From: Noviherbaspirillum galbum
GTDB taxonomy: Bacteria; Pseudomonadota; Gammaproteobacteria; Burkholderiales; Burkholderiaceae_D
Reading direction: 5' to 3'
DNA length: 64,000 nucleotides
NCBI RefSeq assembly: GCF_010974945.1
Contig: NZ_JAAIVB010000055.1
Span: 1 to 64,000, forward strand
Below are positions 34,884-44,947 of this stretch, in pieces. The notes beneath the pieces were generated by a model, which searched no databases, had not been told where the DNA came from, and saw nothing but the letters and a program-made list of their open reading frames with translations. Made by a program: the position numbers and the translations under genes. The first letter of the stretch is position 1. Each line of letters starts with the position of its first letter.

Positions 34884-35018
34884 GTTTTCCTTCGTTTGGT
34901 AACGCTTGCAATAAAGCCGGTTGCTGCCGATTCGCCGGCGCGGGATGCCTTGCCGGCGCTTGATGCCTGTTGATTGATTCCTGTTGTCCGATGTCTGGCG
35001 CCGCGCCGGCGCTCCGCC

Positions 35019-36197
35019 TCACTCGCCGGGGAAGCCGTAGGCGTATTCCTGCGACTGCAGCAGTTGTTCCTTGCCTGCCGCCTGCAGGTCCGCGCGGACC
35101 ATTTCGCCGACCAGCTGCTGGAACCCGATCTTCGGTTCCCAGCCGAGCTTGCTTCTCGCCTTGGCGGGATCGCCCACCTTGCTCATCGCGTCGATCGGGC
35201 GGAAATACCGCGCATCCACGCGCACGATGGTTTGGCCGGCGGACAGGCTGGCGTTCGTCCCGGGGTCGGCGACCACCGCGACTTCGTTCTTTTCCGTGCC
35301 TCGCCACTCGAGGACGATGCCGAGTTCGGCGGCGGCGGCGTCGACGAATTCGCGCACGCTGTGCTCGATGCCGGTGGCGATCACGAAGTCTTCCGGCTTG
35401 TCCTGCTGCAGCATGCGCCACTGCATGTCGACATAGTCACGGGCATGTCCCCAGTCGCGCCGGGCATCGAGGTTGCCGAGATAGATGCAGTCCTGCCGAC
35501 CAAGGACGATGCGCGCGAGCCCGCGCGTGATCTTTCGCGTCACGAAGGTCTCGCCGCGCAGCGGGGACTCATGGTTGAACAGGATGCCGTTGCAGGCATA
35601 CATGCCATAGGCTTCGCGGTAGTTCACCGTGATCCAGTAGCCGTAAAGCTTGGCGATGGCGTAGGGACTGCGCGGCTGGAAGGGCGTGAGCTCGTTTTGC
35701 GGATGCCCCTCGGCATCGCCGAACAACTCGCAGCTCGATGCCTGGTAGAAGCGCGTCTTCTTCGCCAGCCCCAGCCGCCGCACGGTTTCGAGGATGCGCA
35801 GCGGGCCCAGGGCATTGGAGCTCGCGGTGTACTCGGGCTCTTCGAAGGACACCGCCACGTGGCTCTGTGCCGCGAGGTTGTAGATTTCATCCGGCTCCAC
35901 GCGCTGGATGATGCTCAGCAGCGACGAGGTGTCGGTCAGGTCGCCGTGGTACAGCAGGAGGCGGCGCTGGGATTCCTGCGGTTCCTGGTAAAGATGATCG
36001 ATGCGGTCCGTGTTGAGGCGCGACGTGCGGCGCTTGATGCCATGGACGACGTAACCCTTGGAAAGCAGCAACTCCGCGAGGTAGGCGCCGTCCTGCCCGC
36101 TGATGCCGGTGATCAGGGCGACCTTCGGCCTGCCATCCGGGCCTTCGTTGCCGGCGCCGGCGTCGTTCTTGGTGCTTCTGGACAGTTCTTCTTTCAT
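35019..36197 (-). CDS. gmd: GDP-mannose 4,6-dehydratase
   Basis: A 392-residue extended SDR that converts GDP-D-mannose to GDP-4-keto-6-deoxy-D-mannose, the first step to GDP-L-fucose (or GDP-rhamnose). Features: Rossmann motif [39 protein letters not shown], and the catalytic [10 protein letters not shown] (Tyr-x3-Lys) after [15 protein letters not shown]. The first 25 residues are a hydrophilic extension; [14 protein letters not shown] may be optional, but no internal Met gives a better start. Second gene of the operon after the WcaJ-like transferase. Confidence 0.95.
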   Translation of the reverse strand: MKEELSRSTKNDAGAGNEGPDGRPKVALITGISGQDGAYLAELLLSKGYVVHGIKRRTSRLNTDRIDHLYQEPQESQRRLLLYHGDLTDTSSLLSIIQRVEPDEIYNLAAQSHVAVSFEEPEYTASSNALGPLRILETVRRLGLAKKTRFYQASSCELFGDAEGHPQNELTPFQPRSPYAIAKLYGYWITVNYREAYGMYACNGILFNHESPLRGETFVTRKITRGLARIVLGRQDCIYLGNLDARRDWGHARDYVDMQWRMLQQDKPEDFVIATGIEHSVREFVDAAAAELGIVLEWRGTEKNEVAVVADPGTNASLSAGQTIVRVDARYFRPIDAMSKVGDPAKARSKLGWEPKIGFQQLVGEMVRADLQAAGKEQLLQSQEYAYGFPGE

Positions 36198-36228
36198 GCC
36201 GTGTTTCCGGTTGCGTTCCGATGCCGCC

Positions 36229-37635
36229 TCAATAGGCGTTCGTTCCCGTCCAGCCGCGGAAGGCGGTCCACACGATGATGCGGATGTCCATCCACAGCGA
36301 CCAGTTCTGGATGTGGTCCAGGTCGAACTGCACGCGCTTCGCCATCTTGTCGACCGTGTCGGTTTCGCCGCGGTGGCCGTTGATCTGGGCCCAGCCGGTG
36401 ATGCCGGGCTTCACGCGGTGGCGCAGCATGTACATTTCCAGGAGGTCCTTGTACATCTCGTTGTGCTGCATGGCGTGGGGCCGCGGGCCGACGACGGACA
36501 TGTCGCCCAGCAGCACGTTGAGGAACTGCGGCAGCTCGTCCAGGCTGGTGCGGCGGAGGAAGGCTCCGATCGGCGTGATGCGCGAGTCGCCCTTGGTGGC
36601 CTGGGTGACCGTGCCGTGTTCCTGGTGGACGATCATGGAGCGGAACTTGTAGCAGTTGAACGGCTTGCCGTTCAGGCCCATCCGCGGCTGCTTGAAGAGT
36701 ACCGGCCCGGGCGAGGAACGCTTGATCAGGATCGCCAGTACCGCGAACAGCGGGGCGAGCAGGATGAGCGCGACAGCGGCGAAGGCGCGGTCGAAGATTT
36801 CCTTGACGATGCCGTTGATGCCGCTCGAGATCGGCTGGTTGAGGTCCACCACCGGGAAGCCGAGGAAGTTCGTCATCTTGTTGCTCAGCATCTGAAGGCC
36901 CATGATGTCGGGCACCCAGCGGATGTCGACGAGTGTGTTGCGCAGCAGGAACTTCAGCTCCTGAAGCTGCGGCGACGCCATCAGAGGCAGGGTGATCCAG
37001 ATTTCATGGATGCGGTGGGCGACCACGTAATCGGGGATGCCGGCGAGGTCCGGAATGACGTCGATGGTCTGTCCGCCGAGTTTCGGCAGGTCGGACGTGT
37101 CGGCATGCACCGCCTTCACGTCATAGCCGGCCCAGTCGAGCTGGAGCGAACGGTGGTGCAGTTCCTGGCCGGTGCTGCCGTAGCCCACCAGCAGCACGCG
37201 CTTGCTGTTGAGGCCCTTGGCGCGCATGCCGCGCAGCATGGTGTAGGCGGCGGAGCGGTAGAGCAACAGCATGGCGATGCCCACGGCATACCAGTAGAAG
37301 AGCCAGAGCCGCGACACATGCCCGACGTGGTGGATCAGGAAGCTGAAGAAGAGTCCGACGAGAAGCACCAGCGCAAGCGAACCGGCGAGGCGGATGAACA
37401 TGTCGGGCAGGGCGCGCCCGCGCCACGACCCGTAAAGGCCGAGCTGGGGGAACAGGAAGAAGGCAAGCACGCTGCACAGGTGCAACATGACGGTATGGAT
37501 GGGCGCGGCCTCGGTGAGTGAAGAGTTGAAGTGGATCAATCCCGCGATCACTCCGGCAAGCTCCAATGCCGCCACGTCAAGCAGGCGCAGCGTCAGCTCG
37601 AGCTTGGAAGAATTGTTGATGATGAGATCACGCAT
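36229..37635 (-). CDS. wcaJ: Undecaprenyl-phosphate sugar phosphotransferase, WcaJ type
   Basis: A 468-residue initiating enzyme that transfers a hexose-1-phosphate (usually glucose-1-P) to undecaprenyl phosphate. Four or five N-terminal membrane helices are followed by a CoA-binding-like domain ([16 protein letters not shown]) and the C-terminal catalytic domain after a membrane helix: [51 protein letters not shown] and [21 protein letters not shown] 37635 gives the usual family length; the frame is open to 37881 with no family sequence. It is the head of the block D operon and the only initiating transferase in the window, so it may serve all EPS genes here. Confidence 0.92.
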   Translation of the reverse strand: MRDLIINNSSKLELTLRLLDVAALELAGVIAGLIHFNSSLTEAAPIHTVMLHLCSVLAFFLFPQLGLYGSWRGRALPDMFIRLAGSLALVLLVGLFFSFLIHHVGHVSRLWLFYWYAVGIAMLLLYRSAAYTMLRGMRAKGLNSKRVLLVGYGSTGQELHHRSLQLDWAGYDVKAVHADTSDLPKLGGQTIDVIPDLAGIPDYVVAHRIHEIWITLPLMASPQLQELKFLLRNTLVDIRWVPDIMGLQMLSNKMTNFLGFPVVDLNQPISSGINGIVKEIFDRAFAAVALILLAPLFAVLAILIKRSSPGPVLFKQPRMGLNGKPFNCYKFRSMIVHQEHGTVTQATKGDSRITPIGAFLRRTSLDELPQFLNVLLGDMSVVGPRPHAMQHNEMYKDLLEMYMLRHRVKPGITGWAQINGHRGETDTVDKMAKRVQFDLDHIQNWSLWMDIRIIVWTAFRGWTGTNAY

Positions 37636-38215
37636 AGTGTTAAGTCTTGTTATGTGAACCATGATCTGCAGACGGCCTTGCCGCAGCCGCTGCATCAGCA
37701 AGCAGACGAGCGCTTGAAACCTGTTGCCTGAACATCGCGGCGCATTTCCCTGATGCCATTTTCTGCGCGCCGCGAAGCACGTTTCGTCTGTTACTTTTAA
37801 GACAATACTAGTCGAGAACACACCCCCGGATTTCCTAAGTATCGTTTGCTTGCGACGTCTCAAAAGTCGATTTGCACCCACTCAAACGAAGTGTTGCGCG
37901 GGGTGAGATCGACTAATGTGCGCAGGAAATTAGTGCATCCGGAAAACGAAAAACAGCCGCGCCGCATAAGGGAAAAACGCGGTTTGGCAACGCCGCGGAT
38001 GACATGAGGATGACGACGCACATCAAGCGGAATGCATCCCGGCGGCCTTGCGCGCGCGTGCGGATGCGATGGCGCTTGCACAGTCGGTTGCGGCGGTTGC
38101 GCGCATGCCGGGGAGACGGTCGCGCGGGGGGCGCATGCATCGGCGAACGCAGCGCGCTCATGCCGCAATGGCAACCGGTTTCTCGACGCATTGCGATGCG
38201 ATATCATTGCTCCCC
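37636..38215. other. Divergent intergenic region, wcaJ operon leader and globin promoter
   Basis: 580 bases without a supported gene; the frames present are GC-rich shadows. The left part should carry the promoter and leader of the long minus-strand EPS operon. It includes an AT-richer patch with ACTAGT at about 37806-37811, a core shared with two other EPS upstream regions. No confident -35/-10 pair was found. Confidence 0.45.
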
Positions 38216-38632
38216 ATGATCACTCAACCCCAAGAACCCAGCGACGCCGAAGAGCGCACTCCCTACGACATGATCGGCGGCGAAGCCAAGGTGCGCGAAC
38301 TCGTCGACCGCTTCTACGACCTCATGGAACTGGAGCCGGAATTCGCCGGCATCCGCGCGCTGCATCCGCCGGCCACCGATGGTTCGCGCGACAAGCTCTA
38401 CTGGTTTCTCACCGGCTGGCTGGGCGGCCCCGGCATGTACGTGGAACGTTTCGGCCATCCGCGGCTGCGCGCGCGACACCTGCCATTCGCGATCGCCTCA
38501 GCCGAACGCGACCAGTGGCTGCGCTGCATGGCCTGGGCCATGCAGGATGTCGGCATCGCCGAAGACCTGCAGATGCGGCTCATGCAATCCTTCTTCCAGA
38601 CCGCCGACTGGATGCGCAACAAGGCGGGCTGA
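38216..38632 (+). CDS. Group II truncated haemoglobin
   Basis: A 138-residue trHbII-type globin. It binds haem and is associated with NO/oxidative stress handling in related bacteria. Signatures: PYDMIGGEAKVRELVDRFYDLM (helix A/B), LHPPATDGSRDKLYWFLTGW, then GGPGMYVERFGHPRLRARHL with the proximal His, and WLRCMAWAMQDVG near the end. ATG 38216 fits the family start; the frame remains open upstream without similarity. Monocistronic, or leading into rmuC 87 bases later. Confidence 0.9.
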   Translation: MITQPQEPSDAEERTPYDMIGGEAKVRELVDRFYDLMELEPEFAGIRALHPPATDGSRDKLYWFLTGWLGGPGMYVERFGHPRLRARHLPFAIASAERDQWLRCMAWAMQDVGIAEDLQMRLMQSFFQTADWMRNKAG

Positions 38633-38719
38633 GGAGCTCGCGCGCTGCCGCCATTTTTCGCAAGACCCTGGCCTGTTCAAGAGCCGGCGCCTTGGCCAAA
38701 CCCTGAGGGTGGACACGAC

Positions 38720-40165
38720 ATGACAACGATCGAGATCATTACGCTGGGCCTGCTCGCGGTGATCGCGCTGCTGCAGTTCTTCCTGCTCATGCAAGCACGC
38801 GGCGGCCAGGCCGGCCGCGCGCTGCAATGGCAGGCCGACATGCAGCATCACCAGCAGGCGATCTGCGAACGCATCGAGCGCGAGATGCGGATGCAGGTGC
38901 AGAACAGCGCGCAAGGCACGCGCCAGGAAATCGGCGCGACCCTCGGCCAGCTCCAGCAAGCCTTGCTCGCCCAGCTGACGAGCGTGGCGACGATCCAGAA
39001 CAAGCAGATCGATTCCTTCGCCCAGCAGCTGGCGAAGACCGGCGAAGCGAACCGCCAGGAACTCGAAGCCATGCGCCAGGCCAGCCACACCCAGGCGCTG
39101 GCCGCGCGCGAAGAACAGGCGATGGCGCTCAAGCGTTTCGCCGACACCCTGAACCAGACGCTGGCCAGCCTCACCGAATCGAACGCCCAGCGCATGGGCG
39201 AAGTGCGCGCGACCCTGGAGAGCAAGATCCGCGACCTGCAGACCGACAATGCCGCCCGCCTCGAGGAGATGCGCCGCACGGTCGACGAAAAGCTGCAGTC
39301 CACGCTGGAGCAGCGCCTCGGCGAATCCTTCAAGCTCGTGTCCGACCGGCTCGACAAGGTGCATCAGGGCCTCGGGGAGATGCAGCAGCTCGCCATCGGC
39401 GTGGGCGATCTCAAGCGGGTGCTGACCAATGTGAAGACGCGCGGTACCTGGGGCGAAGTCCAGCTCGAAATGCTGCTCGAGCAGATGCTGACGCCCGACC
39501 AGTACGCGAAGAACGTCGAGACCGTGCCGGCCAGCGGCGAGCGCGTGGAGTTCGCGATCAAGCTGCCCGGCCAGGAAGAAGGACAGCGGCCGGTCTGGAT
39601 GCCGATCGACGCTAAATTCCCCAAGGAGCAGTACGAGCGGCTGTGCGAGGCGGCCGAGCTGTCCGACCACGACGGCGTGCAGGCGGCGGGCCGGGAGCTC
39701 GAACGGGCGGTGCGGGCGCAGGCCAAGATCATCGCGGAAAAATACCTCTCGCCGCCCCTGACCACCGATTTCGCCATCATGTTCCTGCCGACGGAAGGCC
39801 TGTACGCGGAAGTGATCCGCCGGCCGGGACTTGCCGACGAACTGCAGCGCGCCTGCCGCATCAGCATCGCCGGACCCTCGACGCTGTCGGCCCTGCTCAA
39901 CAGCCTGCAGATGGGCTTCCGCACCCTGGCCCTCGAGAAGCGCTCCTCCGAGGTCTGGCAGGTACTGGGTGCGGTCAAGACCGAGTTCGCCAAGTTCGGC
40001 GATGTGCTGGCGGCAACCAGGAACACCCTGGAGCGCGCCGCGAAGAACATCGAACAGGCGGAAACCCGCACCCGGCAGATGTCGCGCAAGCTCAAGTCGG
40101 TCGAGGCCTTGCCGTCGGAGACGGCCCAGATCCTGCTCGGCACCGAGACGCTGAGCGACGAATGA
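38720..40165 (+). CDS. rmuC: DNA recombination protein RmuC
   Basis: A 481-residue RmuC-family protein, thought to limit recombination between inverted repeats and carrying a PD-(D/E)XK-like nuclease fold. One N-terminal membrane helix (residues 5-25) is followed by a long Gln/Glu-rich coiled coil (about 30-215). The conserved core then includes RGTWGEVQLEMLLEQMLTP, VEFAIKLPG, PIDAKFPKEQYERL and FLPTEGLYAEV. The start ATG 38720 is preceded by GAGGGTGG. Confidence 0.93.
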   Translation: MTTIEIITLGLLAVIALLQFFLLMQARGGQAGRALQWQADMQHHQQAICERIEREMRMQVQNSAQGTRQEIGATLGQLQQALLAQLTSVATIQNKQIDSFAQQLAKTGEANRQELEAMRQASHTQALAAREEQAMALKRFADTLNQTLASLTESNAQRMGEVRATLESKIRDLQTDNAARLEEMRRTVDEKLQSTLEQRLGESFKLVSDRLDKVHQGLGEMQQLAIGVGDLKRVLTNVKTRGTWGEVQLEMLLEQMLTPDQYAKNVETVPASGERVEFAIKLPGQEEGQRPVWMPIDAKFPKEQYERLCEAAELSDHDGVQAAGRELERAVRAQAKIIAEKYLSPPLTTDFAIMFLPTEGLYAEVIRRPGLADELQRACRISIAGPSTLSALLNSLQMGFRTLALEKRSSEVWQVLGAVKTEFAKFGDVLAATRNTLERAAKNIEQAETRTRQMSRKLKSVEALPSETAQILLGTETLSDE

Positions 40166-40320
40166 GCGGCTACTGAGCCTCGGCCGAGCGCCCGCCGTCA
40201 GCCTGTCCGGGAAGACTTCCGGCAAGGCTTGGGCGCGGCGCCGCCCCCCGCCGCAGGCATTCTTGCTATATTGGCAGTATCGACGTCATTCCATTTCCTT
40301 TTTGCATCTGACTCCCTCTT

Positions 40321-41634
40321 ATGGAAATAGCGGTACTGCTGGGCCTGATCCTTCTCAACGGCATCTTCGCGATGTCGGAAATCGCGCTGCTGACGGCGCG
40401 GCGCGCGCGCCTGCAGCGCCTTGCCGAGGAGGGCGACGATTCCGCCGCGGCGGCGATCCGGCTGGGCGATGATCCGACGCGCTTCCTGTCGACGGTGCAG
40501 ATCGGGCTGACGTCGATCGGCGTGCTCAACGGCATCGTCGGCGAAGCCACCCTGGCGCGGCCGTTCGCCGCCTGGATCGAGCGGCAGGGCATCAGCCAGC
40601 CTTACTCCGAGTACCTGGCCACCGGCCTAGTGGTGCTGACCATCACCTATTTCACCATCGTGCTCGGGGAACTGGTGCCCAAGCGCATCGGCCAGATCAG
40701 CCCGGAGCCGATCGCTCGCATCGTTTCGCGCCCCATGCTGTTCCTGGCGACCATCTCCAAGCCTTTCGTGCTCTTCCTGTCTGCCTCGACCCAGCTTGCC
40801 TTGCGTACCTTCGGCATCAAGGAGCGCAACGAACCGACGGTCACGCAGGAGGAAATCAACCTGATGCTGGCCGAAGGCTCCAGCGCCGGGGTGATCGAGC
40901 AGCATGAACACCAGATGGTGCGCAACGTATTCCGTCTCGACGACCGCCAGATCGCATCGCTCATGGTGCCGCGCAGCGACGTGGTGTACTTCGACGTCGA
41001 GGAACCCCTGCAGGACAACCTGCGCCGCTTCGAGGGCACCGATCATTCGCGCTTCCCGGTGGTGCGGGGCGGCTGGTCGGACGTGCTCGGCGTCGCCACC
41101 GCGCGCCAGCTTCTCGCCCAGACTCTGCGCGGCGAAAAGGTCAGCCTGACGGAACACCTGCAGCCTGCTGTCTTCGTGCCGGAATCCCTGACCGGCATGG
41201 AGCTGCTCGAGAACTTCAAGACCTCCGGGGTGCAGCTCGCCTTCATCATCGACGAATACGGCGAGGTGCAGGGCATCGTGACCCTGCAGGACGTGCTGGA
41301 AGCGATCACCGGCGAATTCAAGACGCACAGCGCGGAGGAAGCCTGGGCGCTGCAGCGCGACGACGGCTCCTGGCTGCTGGACGGCCTGATTCCCGTGCCC
41401 GAGCTCAAGGACAGGCTCGGGCTGAAGGAAGTGCCGGAGGAGGAGCGCGGCCGCTACAACACGCTCAGCGGCATGATGATGCTGCTGCTGGGACGTTTGC
41501 CGCAGACCGGCGACCGCTGCGACTGGGAGGACTGGAACTTCGAGATCGTCGACCTGGACGGCAAGCGCATCGACAAGGTGCTGGCGTCCCGGCTGCCGGC
41601 CATCATCGAGGCCACCGATGAAAACAGCGGTTGA
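40321..41634 (+). CDS. CNNM/CBS/CorC-HlyC domain membrane protein
   Basis: A 437-residue inner-membrane protein of the hemolysin/CorC family, linked to Mg2+/Co2+ transport. Residues about 1-190 are the CNNM (DUF21) domain with four membrane segments: NGIFAMSEIALLTARRARL, STVQIGLTSIGVLNGIVGEA, and ELVPKRIGQISPEPIA. Two CBS domains follow (MVPRSDVVYFDVEEPLQ; IIDEYGEVQGIVTLQDVLE), then the C-terminal CorC_HlyC domain (DGLIPVPELKDRLGL). The start ATG 40321 begins at the first helix. It appears to be a single-gene unit. Confidence 0.9.
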   Translation: MEIAVLLGLILLNGIFAMSEIALLTARRARLQRLAEEGDDSAAAAIRLGDDPTRFLSTVQIGLTSIGVLNGIVGEATLARPFAAWIERQGISQPYSEYLATGLVVLTITYFTIVLGELVPKRIGQISPEPIARIVSRPMLFLATISKPFVLFLSASTQLALRTFGIKERNEPTVTQEEINLMLAEGSSAGVIEQHEHQMVRNVFRLDDRQIASLMVPRSDVVYFDVEEPLQDNLRRFEGTDHSRFPVVRGGWSDVLGVATARQLLAQTLRGEKVSLTEHLQPAVFVPESLTGMELLENFKTSGVQLAFIIDEYGEVQGIVTLQDVLEAITGEFKTHSAEEAWALQRDDGSWLLDGLIPVPELKDRLGLKEVPEEERGRYNTLSGMMMLLLGRLPQTGDRCDWEDWNFEIVDLDGKRIDKVLASRLPAIIEATDENSG

Positions 41635-41759
41635 GGCCGATGGAACGACAAGCGGCGGCCGCGTTTCGACCTACCGCATTTTTACCATGATGCCAAACTG
41701 ATAAGCCATGGTGCATAATTTCCCGGACGACAGAGCCGGCAGGCGTTGAGGAGACAAGG

Positions 41760-43757
41760 ATGATGCACCGCATTTCAGACCCGATGGCGGGCGGCACGCG
41801 GCCGTCGAACCGGCACAAGATCGTGACCGCCGCCGAGGCGGTGCGCCTGATCCACGACGGCGACACCATCGCCACCGGCGGCTTCGTCGGCATCGGCTTC
41901 GCCGAGAACATAGCGGTCGCGCTGGAGCAGCGCTTTCTCGACGCCGAAGCGAACGGGCAGGGCGGATCGCCGCGCGACCTCACTCTCGTCTATGCCGCCG
42001 GCCAGGGCGACGGCAAGCATCGCGGCCTCAACCACCTCGGACACGAAGGCCTGGTCAGGCGCGTGATCGGCGGACACTGGGGACTGGTTCCCAAGCTGCA
42101 GCAGCTCGCCATCGACAACAAGATCGATGCCTACAACCTGCCGCAGGGCGTCATCACCCACCTGTTCCGCGACATCGCCGCCGGCAAGCCGGGCGTGATC
42201 TCCGGCGTCGGCCTCGGTACTTTCGTCGACCCGCGCTTCGGCGGCGGCAAGGTCAATGCGCGCACGACCGAGGACCTGGTCGAGCTCATGACGCTGGGCG
42301 GGAAGGAATTCCTGTTCTACAAGGGCATGCCCATCAACGTCGGCATCATCCGCGGCACCAGCGCCGACCCGGAAGGCAACGTCACCATGGAAAAGGAAGC
42401 CTTGACGCTGGAAGCGCTGGCGATTGCCATGGCAGCCCACAATTCCGGCGGCATCGTCATCGTGCAGGTGGAACGCATCGCCGAGAGCGGGTCGCTCAAT
42501 CCGCGGCAGGTCAAGATTCCCGGCATCTTGGTCGATTGCGTGGTGGTCGCCGAAAAGCCGGAATACCACATGCAGACCTTCAGCGAGCCCTACAGCCCCG
42601 CCTTCAGCGGCGAGATCCGGGTGCCGATGTCATCGATCCAGCCGATGGAAATGAGCGAGCGCAAGATCATCGCCCGGCGCGCGCTGCTTGAAATCCGGCC
42701 CAACAGCGTGGTCAACCTGGGCATCGGCATGCCGGAAGGGGTGGCGGCGGTGGCGGCGGAAGAGAAGGTGCTCGACCTCGTGACGCTGACCGCGGAGCCC
42801 GGCGTGATCGGCGGCATCCCCGCCGGCGGACTCAACTTCGGCGCGGCCACCAACCCGGCCGCCATCATCGACCAGCCCTACCAGTTCGATTTCTACGACG
42901 GCGGCGGACTGGATGCCGCCTTCCTCGGCCTGGCCCAGGCCGATCGCCATGGCAACCTCAACGTCAGCAAGTTCGGACCGCGCCTCGCCGGCGCGGGCGG
43001 CTTCATCAACATCAGCCAGAATGCCAAGAAGGTCGTCTTCGTCGGCACTTTCACCGCCGGCAACCTCGCCGTGGCGGTGCAGGACGGCGCGCTGCGCATC
43101 CTCAAGGAAGGCGCGGCCCGCAAGTTCGTGGAGGAGGTTGAGCACCGGACCTTCAGCGGCGACTACGCGCTGCAGCGCGGCCAGACGGTGCTGTACATCA
43201 CCGAGCGCTGCGTCTTCCGGTTGGTGCATGCCGGACTGGAAATCATCGAGATCGCGCCCGGCGTCGACCTCGAACGCGACATCCTGGCGCAGATGCACTT
43301 CCGCCCGGTGATCAGCCCCGACCTCAAGCTCATGGACGGCCGCATCTTCCGCACCGGGCCGATGGGCCTGCGCACCGACATCCTTTACCTGCCGCTCGAG
43401 CAGCGGCTGACCTATCACACGGAACGCGACCTGTTCTTCGTCAACTTCGAAGGCTTCGAGGTCAAGAACGTAGCGGACATCGAGGCCATCCGCTGCAGCG
43501 TCGAGGCCATTCTCAAGCCGCTCGGACGCAAGGTGCCGGCGGTGGTCAACTATGACAACTTCGCGATCGCGCCCGACCTGCTGGACGACTACGTGGCGAT
43601 GGTCCATCACCTCGACAGGCATTTCTACAGCCGGGTGACGCGTTACACCGGCAGCGCCTTCATGCGCAGCTATTTCGGCAGCGCCTTGCGCAAGGGAGAG
43701 ACGGAACCCGCGATGTACGCCAGCCCGGAAGAGGCCCTGTCCCGTCTCAAGGAATGA
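41760..43757 (+). CDS. Class I acyl-CoA:acetate/3-ketoacid CoA-transferase, long form
   Basis: A 665-residue family I CoA-transferase with both subunits fused, moving CoA between acyl-CoA and a free carboxylate. The alpha half starts [20 protein letters not shown] and [12 protein letters not shown]. The beta half has [16 protein letters not shown], and the likely active-site glutamate is E346 in [19 protein letters not shown]. Fused homologues such as YdiF and propionate CoA-transferase are about 520-530 residues. Here about 130 extra C-terminal residues (roughly 535-665; [36 protein letters not shown]) form an added domain I do not recognise. The start ATG 41760 follows GAGGAGACAAGG. Convergent with moaA, 34 bases apart. 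Confidence 0.85.
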   Translation: MMHRISDPMAGGTRPSNRHKIVTAAEAVRLIHDGDTIATGGFVGIGFAENIAVALEQRFLDAEANGQGGSPRDLTLVYAAGQGDGKHRGLNHLGHEGLVRRVIGGHWGLVPKLQQLAIDNKIDAYNLPQGVITHLFRDIAAGKPGVISGVGLGTFVDPRFGGGKVNARTTEDLVELMTLGGKEFLFYKGMPINVGIIRGTSADPEGNVTMEKEALTLEALAIAMAAHNSGGIVIVQVERIAESGSLNPRQVKIPGILVDCVVVAEKPEYHMQTFSEPYSPAFSGEIRVPMSSIQPMEMSERKIIARRALLEIRPNSVVNLGIGMPEGVAAVAAEEKVLDLVTLTAEPGVIGGIPAGGLNFGAATNPAAIIDQPYQFDFYDGGGLDAAFLGLAQADRHGNLNVSKFGPRLAGAGGFINISQNAKKVVFVGTFTAGNLAVAVQDGALRILKEGAARKFVEEVEHRTFSGDYALQRGQTVLYITERCVFRLVHAGLEIIEIAPGVDLERDILAQMHFRPVISPDLKLMDGRIFRTGPMGLRTDILYLPLEQRLTYHTERDLFFVNFEGFEVKNVADIEAIRCSVEAILKPLGRKVPAVVNYDNFAIAPDLLDDYVAMVHHLDRHFYSRVTRYTGSAFMRSYFGSALRKGETEPAMYASPEEALSRLKE

Positions 43758-43791
43758 TCGCCTGCATGGCGGGGAATTGGCCGGCGGTGCC

Positions 43792-44907
43792 TCAGCCGCC
43801 GATGTAGGACATCTCGACCTTGCGTTCCTGCTTGCCCAGGCCGTCGGTGCTGGCGGTGCGGAGTTCGGAGTAGCGGTCGCCGCGCAGTTGCCAGAGATGG
43901 GAAATGGCGGCGGAGATTTCCTCGTCGCTGCGCCCTTCGCGCAGCAGGGCCCGCAGGTCATGCCCATGGTTGGCGAACAGGCAGGTGTAGACCTTTCCTT
44001 CTGTGGACAGCCGCGCGCGGCTGCAATCGCTGCAGAAGGCCTGGGTGACGCTGGAAATCACGCCAATCTCGCCGCCGCCGCCGGCATGGCGCCAGCGCTC
44101 GGCGGTTTCGCCGATATAGTTCGGGTCGGCCGGCACGAGCGGCATTTCCGCGCTGATCCGCCGCACCACCTCCGCCGATGGCACCACTTCATCCATCTTC
44201 CAGCCGTTGCTGCTGCCGACGTCCATGTATTCGATGAAGCGGACAATGAAGGGCGTGTCCTTGAAATGGCGCGCCATGGGCACGATTTCCTGGTCGTTCA
44301 TGCCGCCCTTGACCACCATGTTGATCTTGATCGGCCCGAGCCCCGCCTGGTGCGCCGCTTCGATGCCTTCCAGTACCGCCGACACCGGGAAATCCACGTC
44401 GTTCATGCGCTGGAACACGGCATCGTCGAGCGCGTCGAGCGATACCGTGACGCGCTGCAGGCCTGCGTCCTTGAGCGACCTGGCCTTGCGGGCCAGCAGC
44501 GAGCCGTTGGTGGTCAGGGTCAGGTCCAGCGGTTCGCCGTCGATGGTGCGCAAGGCCGCCAGCATCTCGATCAGGTGTTCGATGTTCTTGCGCAGCAGCG
44601 GCTCGCCGCCGGTCAGGCGGATCTTCTTCACGCCATGGGCGATGAAGAGCCGGGCGATGCGGGTGATTTCCTCGAAGGACAGCAGCGAGGAATGCGGCAG
44701 GAAGCGGTAATCCTTGTCGAACACTTCCTTGGGCATGCAGTAGACGCAACGGAAGTTGCAGCGGTCGGTGACGGAGATCCGCAGGTCATGCAGGGGCCGG
44801 CCGAGCGTATCGCTCAACAATCCGTTCGCGGGCTGCCGCACGGCGGGGATGACCGCGCCGCCGCGGAGAATCCGTTGATCGGCGATGGGAATGAACTTTT
44901 CGGACAT
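43792..44907 (-). CDS. moaA: GTP 3',8-cyclase, molybdenum cofactor biosynthesis
   Basis: A 371-residue radical-SAM enzyme, first step of molybdopterin synthesis from GTP. The SAM cluster motif is C50-NFR-C54-VY-C57. GGEPLLR is the SAM-binding GGE motif. The second C-terminal cluster is [10 protein letters not shown] plus a Cys in YTCLF. It ends in SYIGG, with the functional double glycine. The start ATG 44907 leads directly into the family sequence after about 30 residues ([20 protein letters not shown]). chrA lies upstream on the same strand with a 40-base gap. Confidence 0.96.
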   Translation of the reverse strand: MSEKFIPIADQRILRGGAVIPAVRQPANGLLSDTLGRPLHDLRISVTDRCNFRCVYCMPKEVFDKDYRFLPHSSLLSFEEITRIARLFIAHGVKKIRLTGGEPLLRKNIEHLIEMLAALRTIDGEPLDLTLTTNGSLLARKARSLKDAGLQRVTVSLDALDDAVFQRMNDVDFPVSAVLEGIEAAHQAGLGPIKINMVVKGGMNDQEIVPMARHFKDTPFIVRFIEYMDVGSSNGWKMDEVVPSAEVVRRISAEMPLVPADPNYIGETAERWRHAGGGGEIGVISSVTQAFCSDCSRARLSTEGKVYTCLFANHGHDLRALLREGRSDEEISAAISHLWQLRGDRYSELRTASTDGLGKQERKVEMSYIGG

Positions 44908-44947
44908 GCTTTAGCTTTTGCTATCGTGGGTGGGCGCGTTCGCGCCT

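Noticed and set aside
37860-38207. Short frames between wcaJ and the globin gene
   Set aside because: Arg/Pro-rich translations without ribosome-binding sites or family sequence; typical GC-rich noise.
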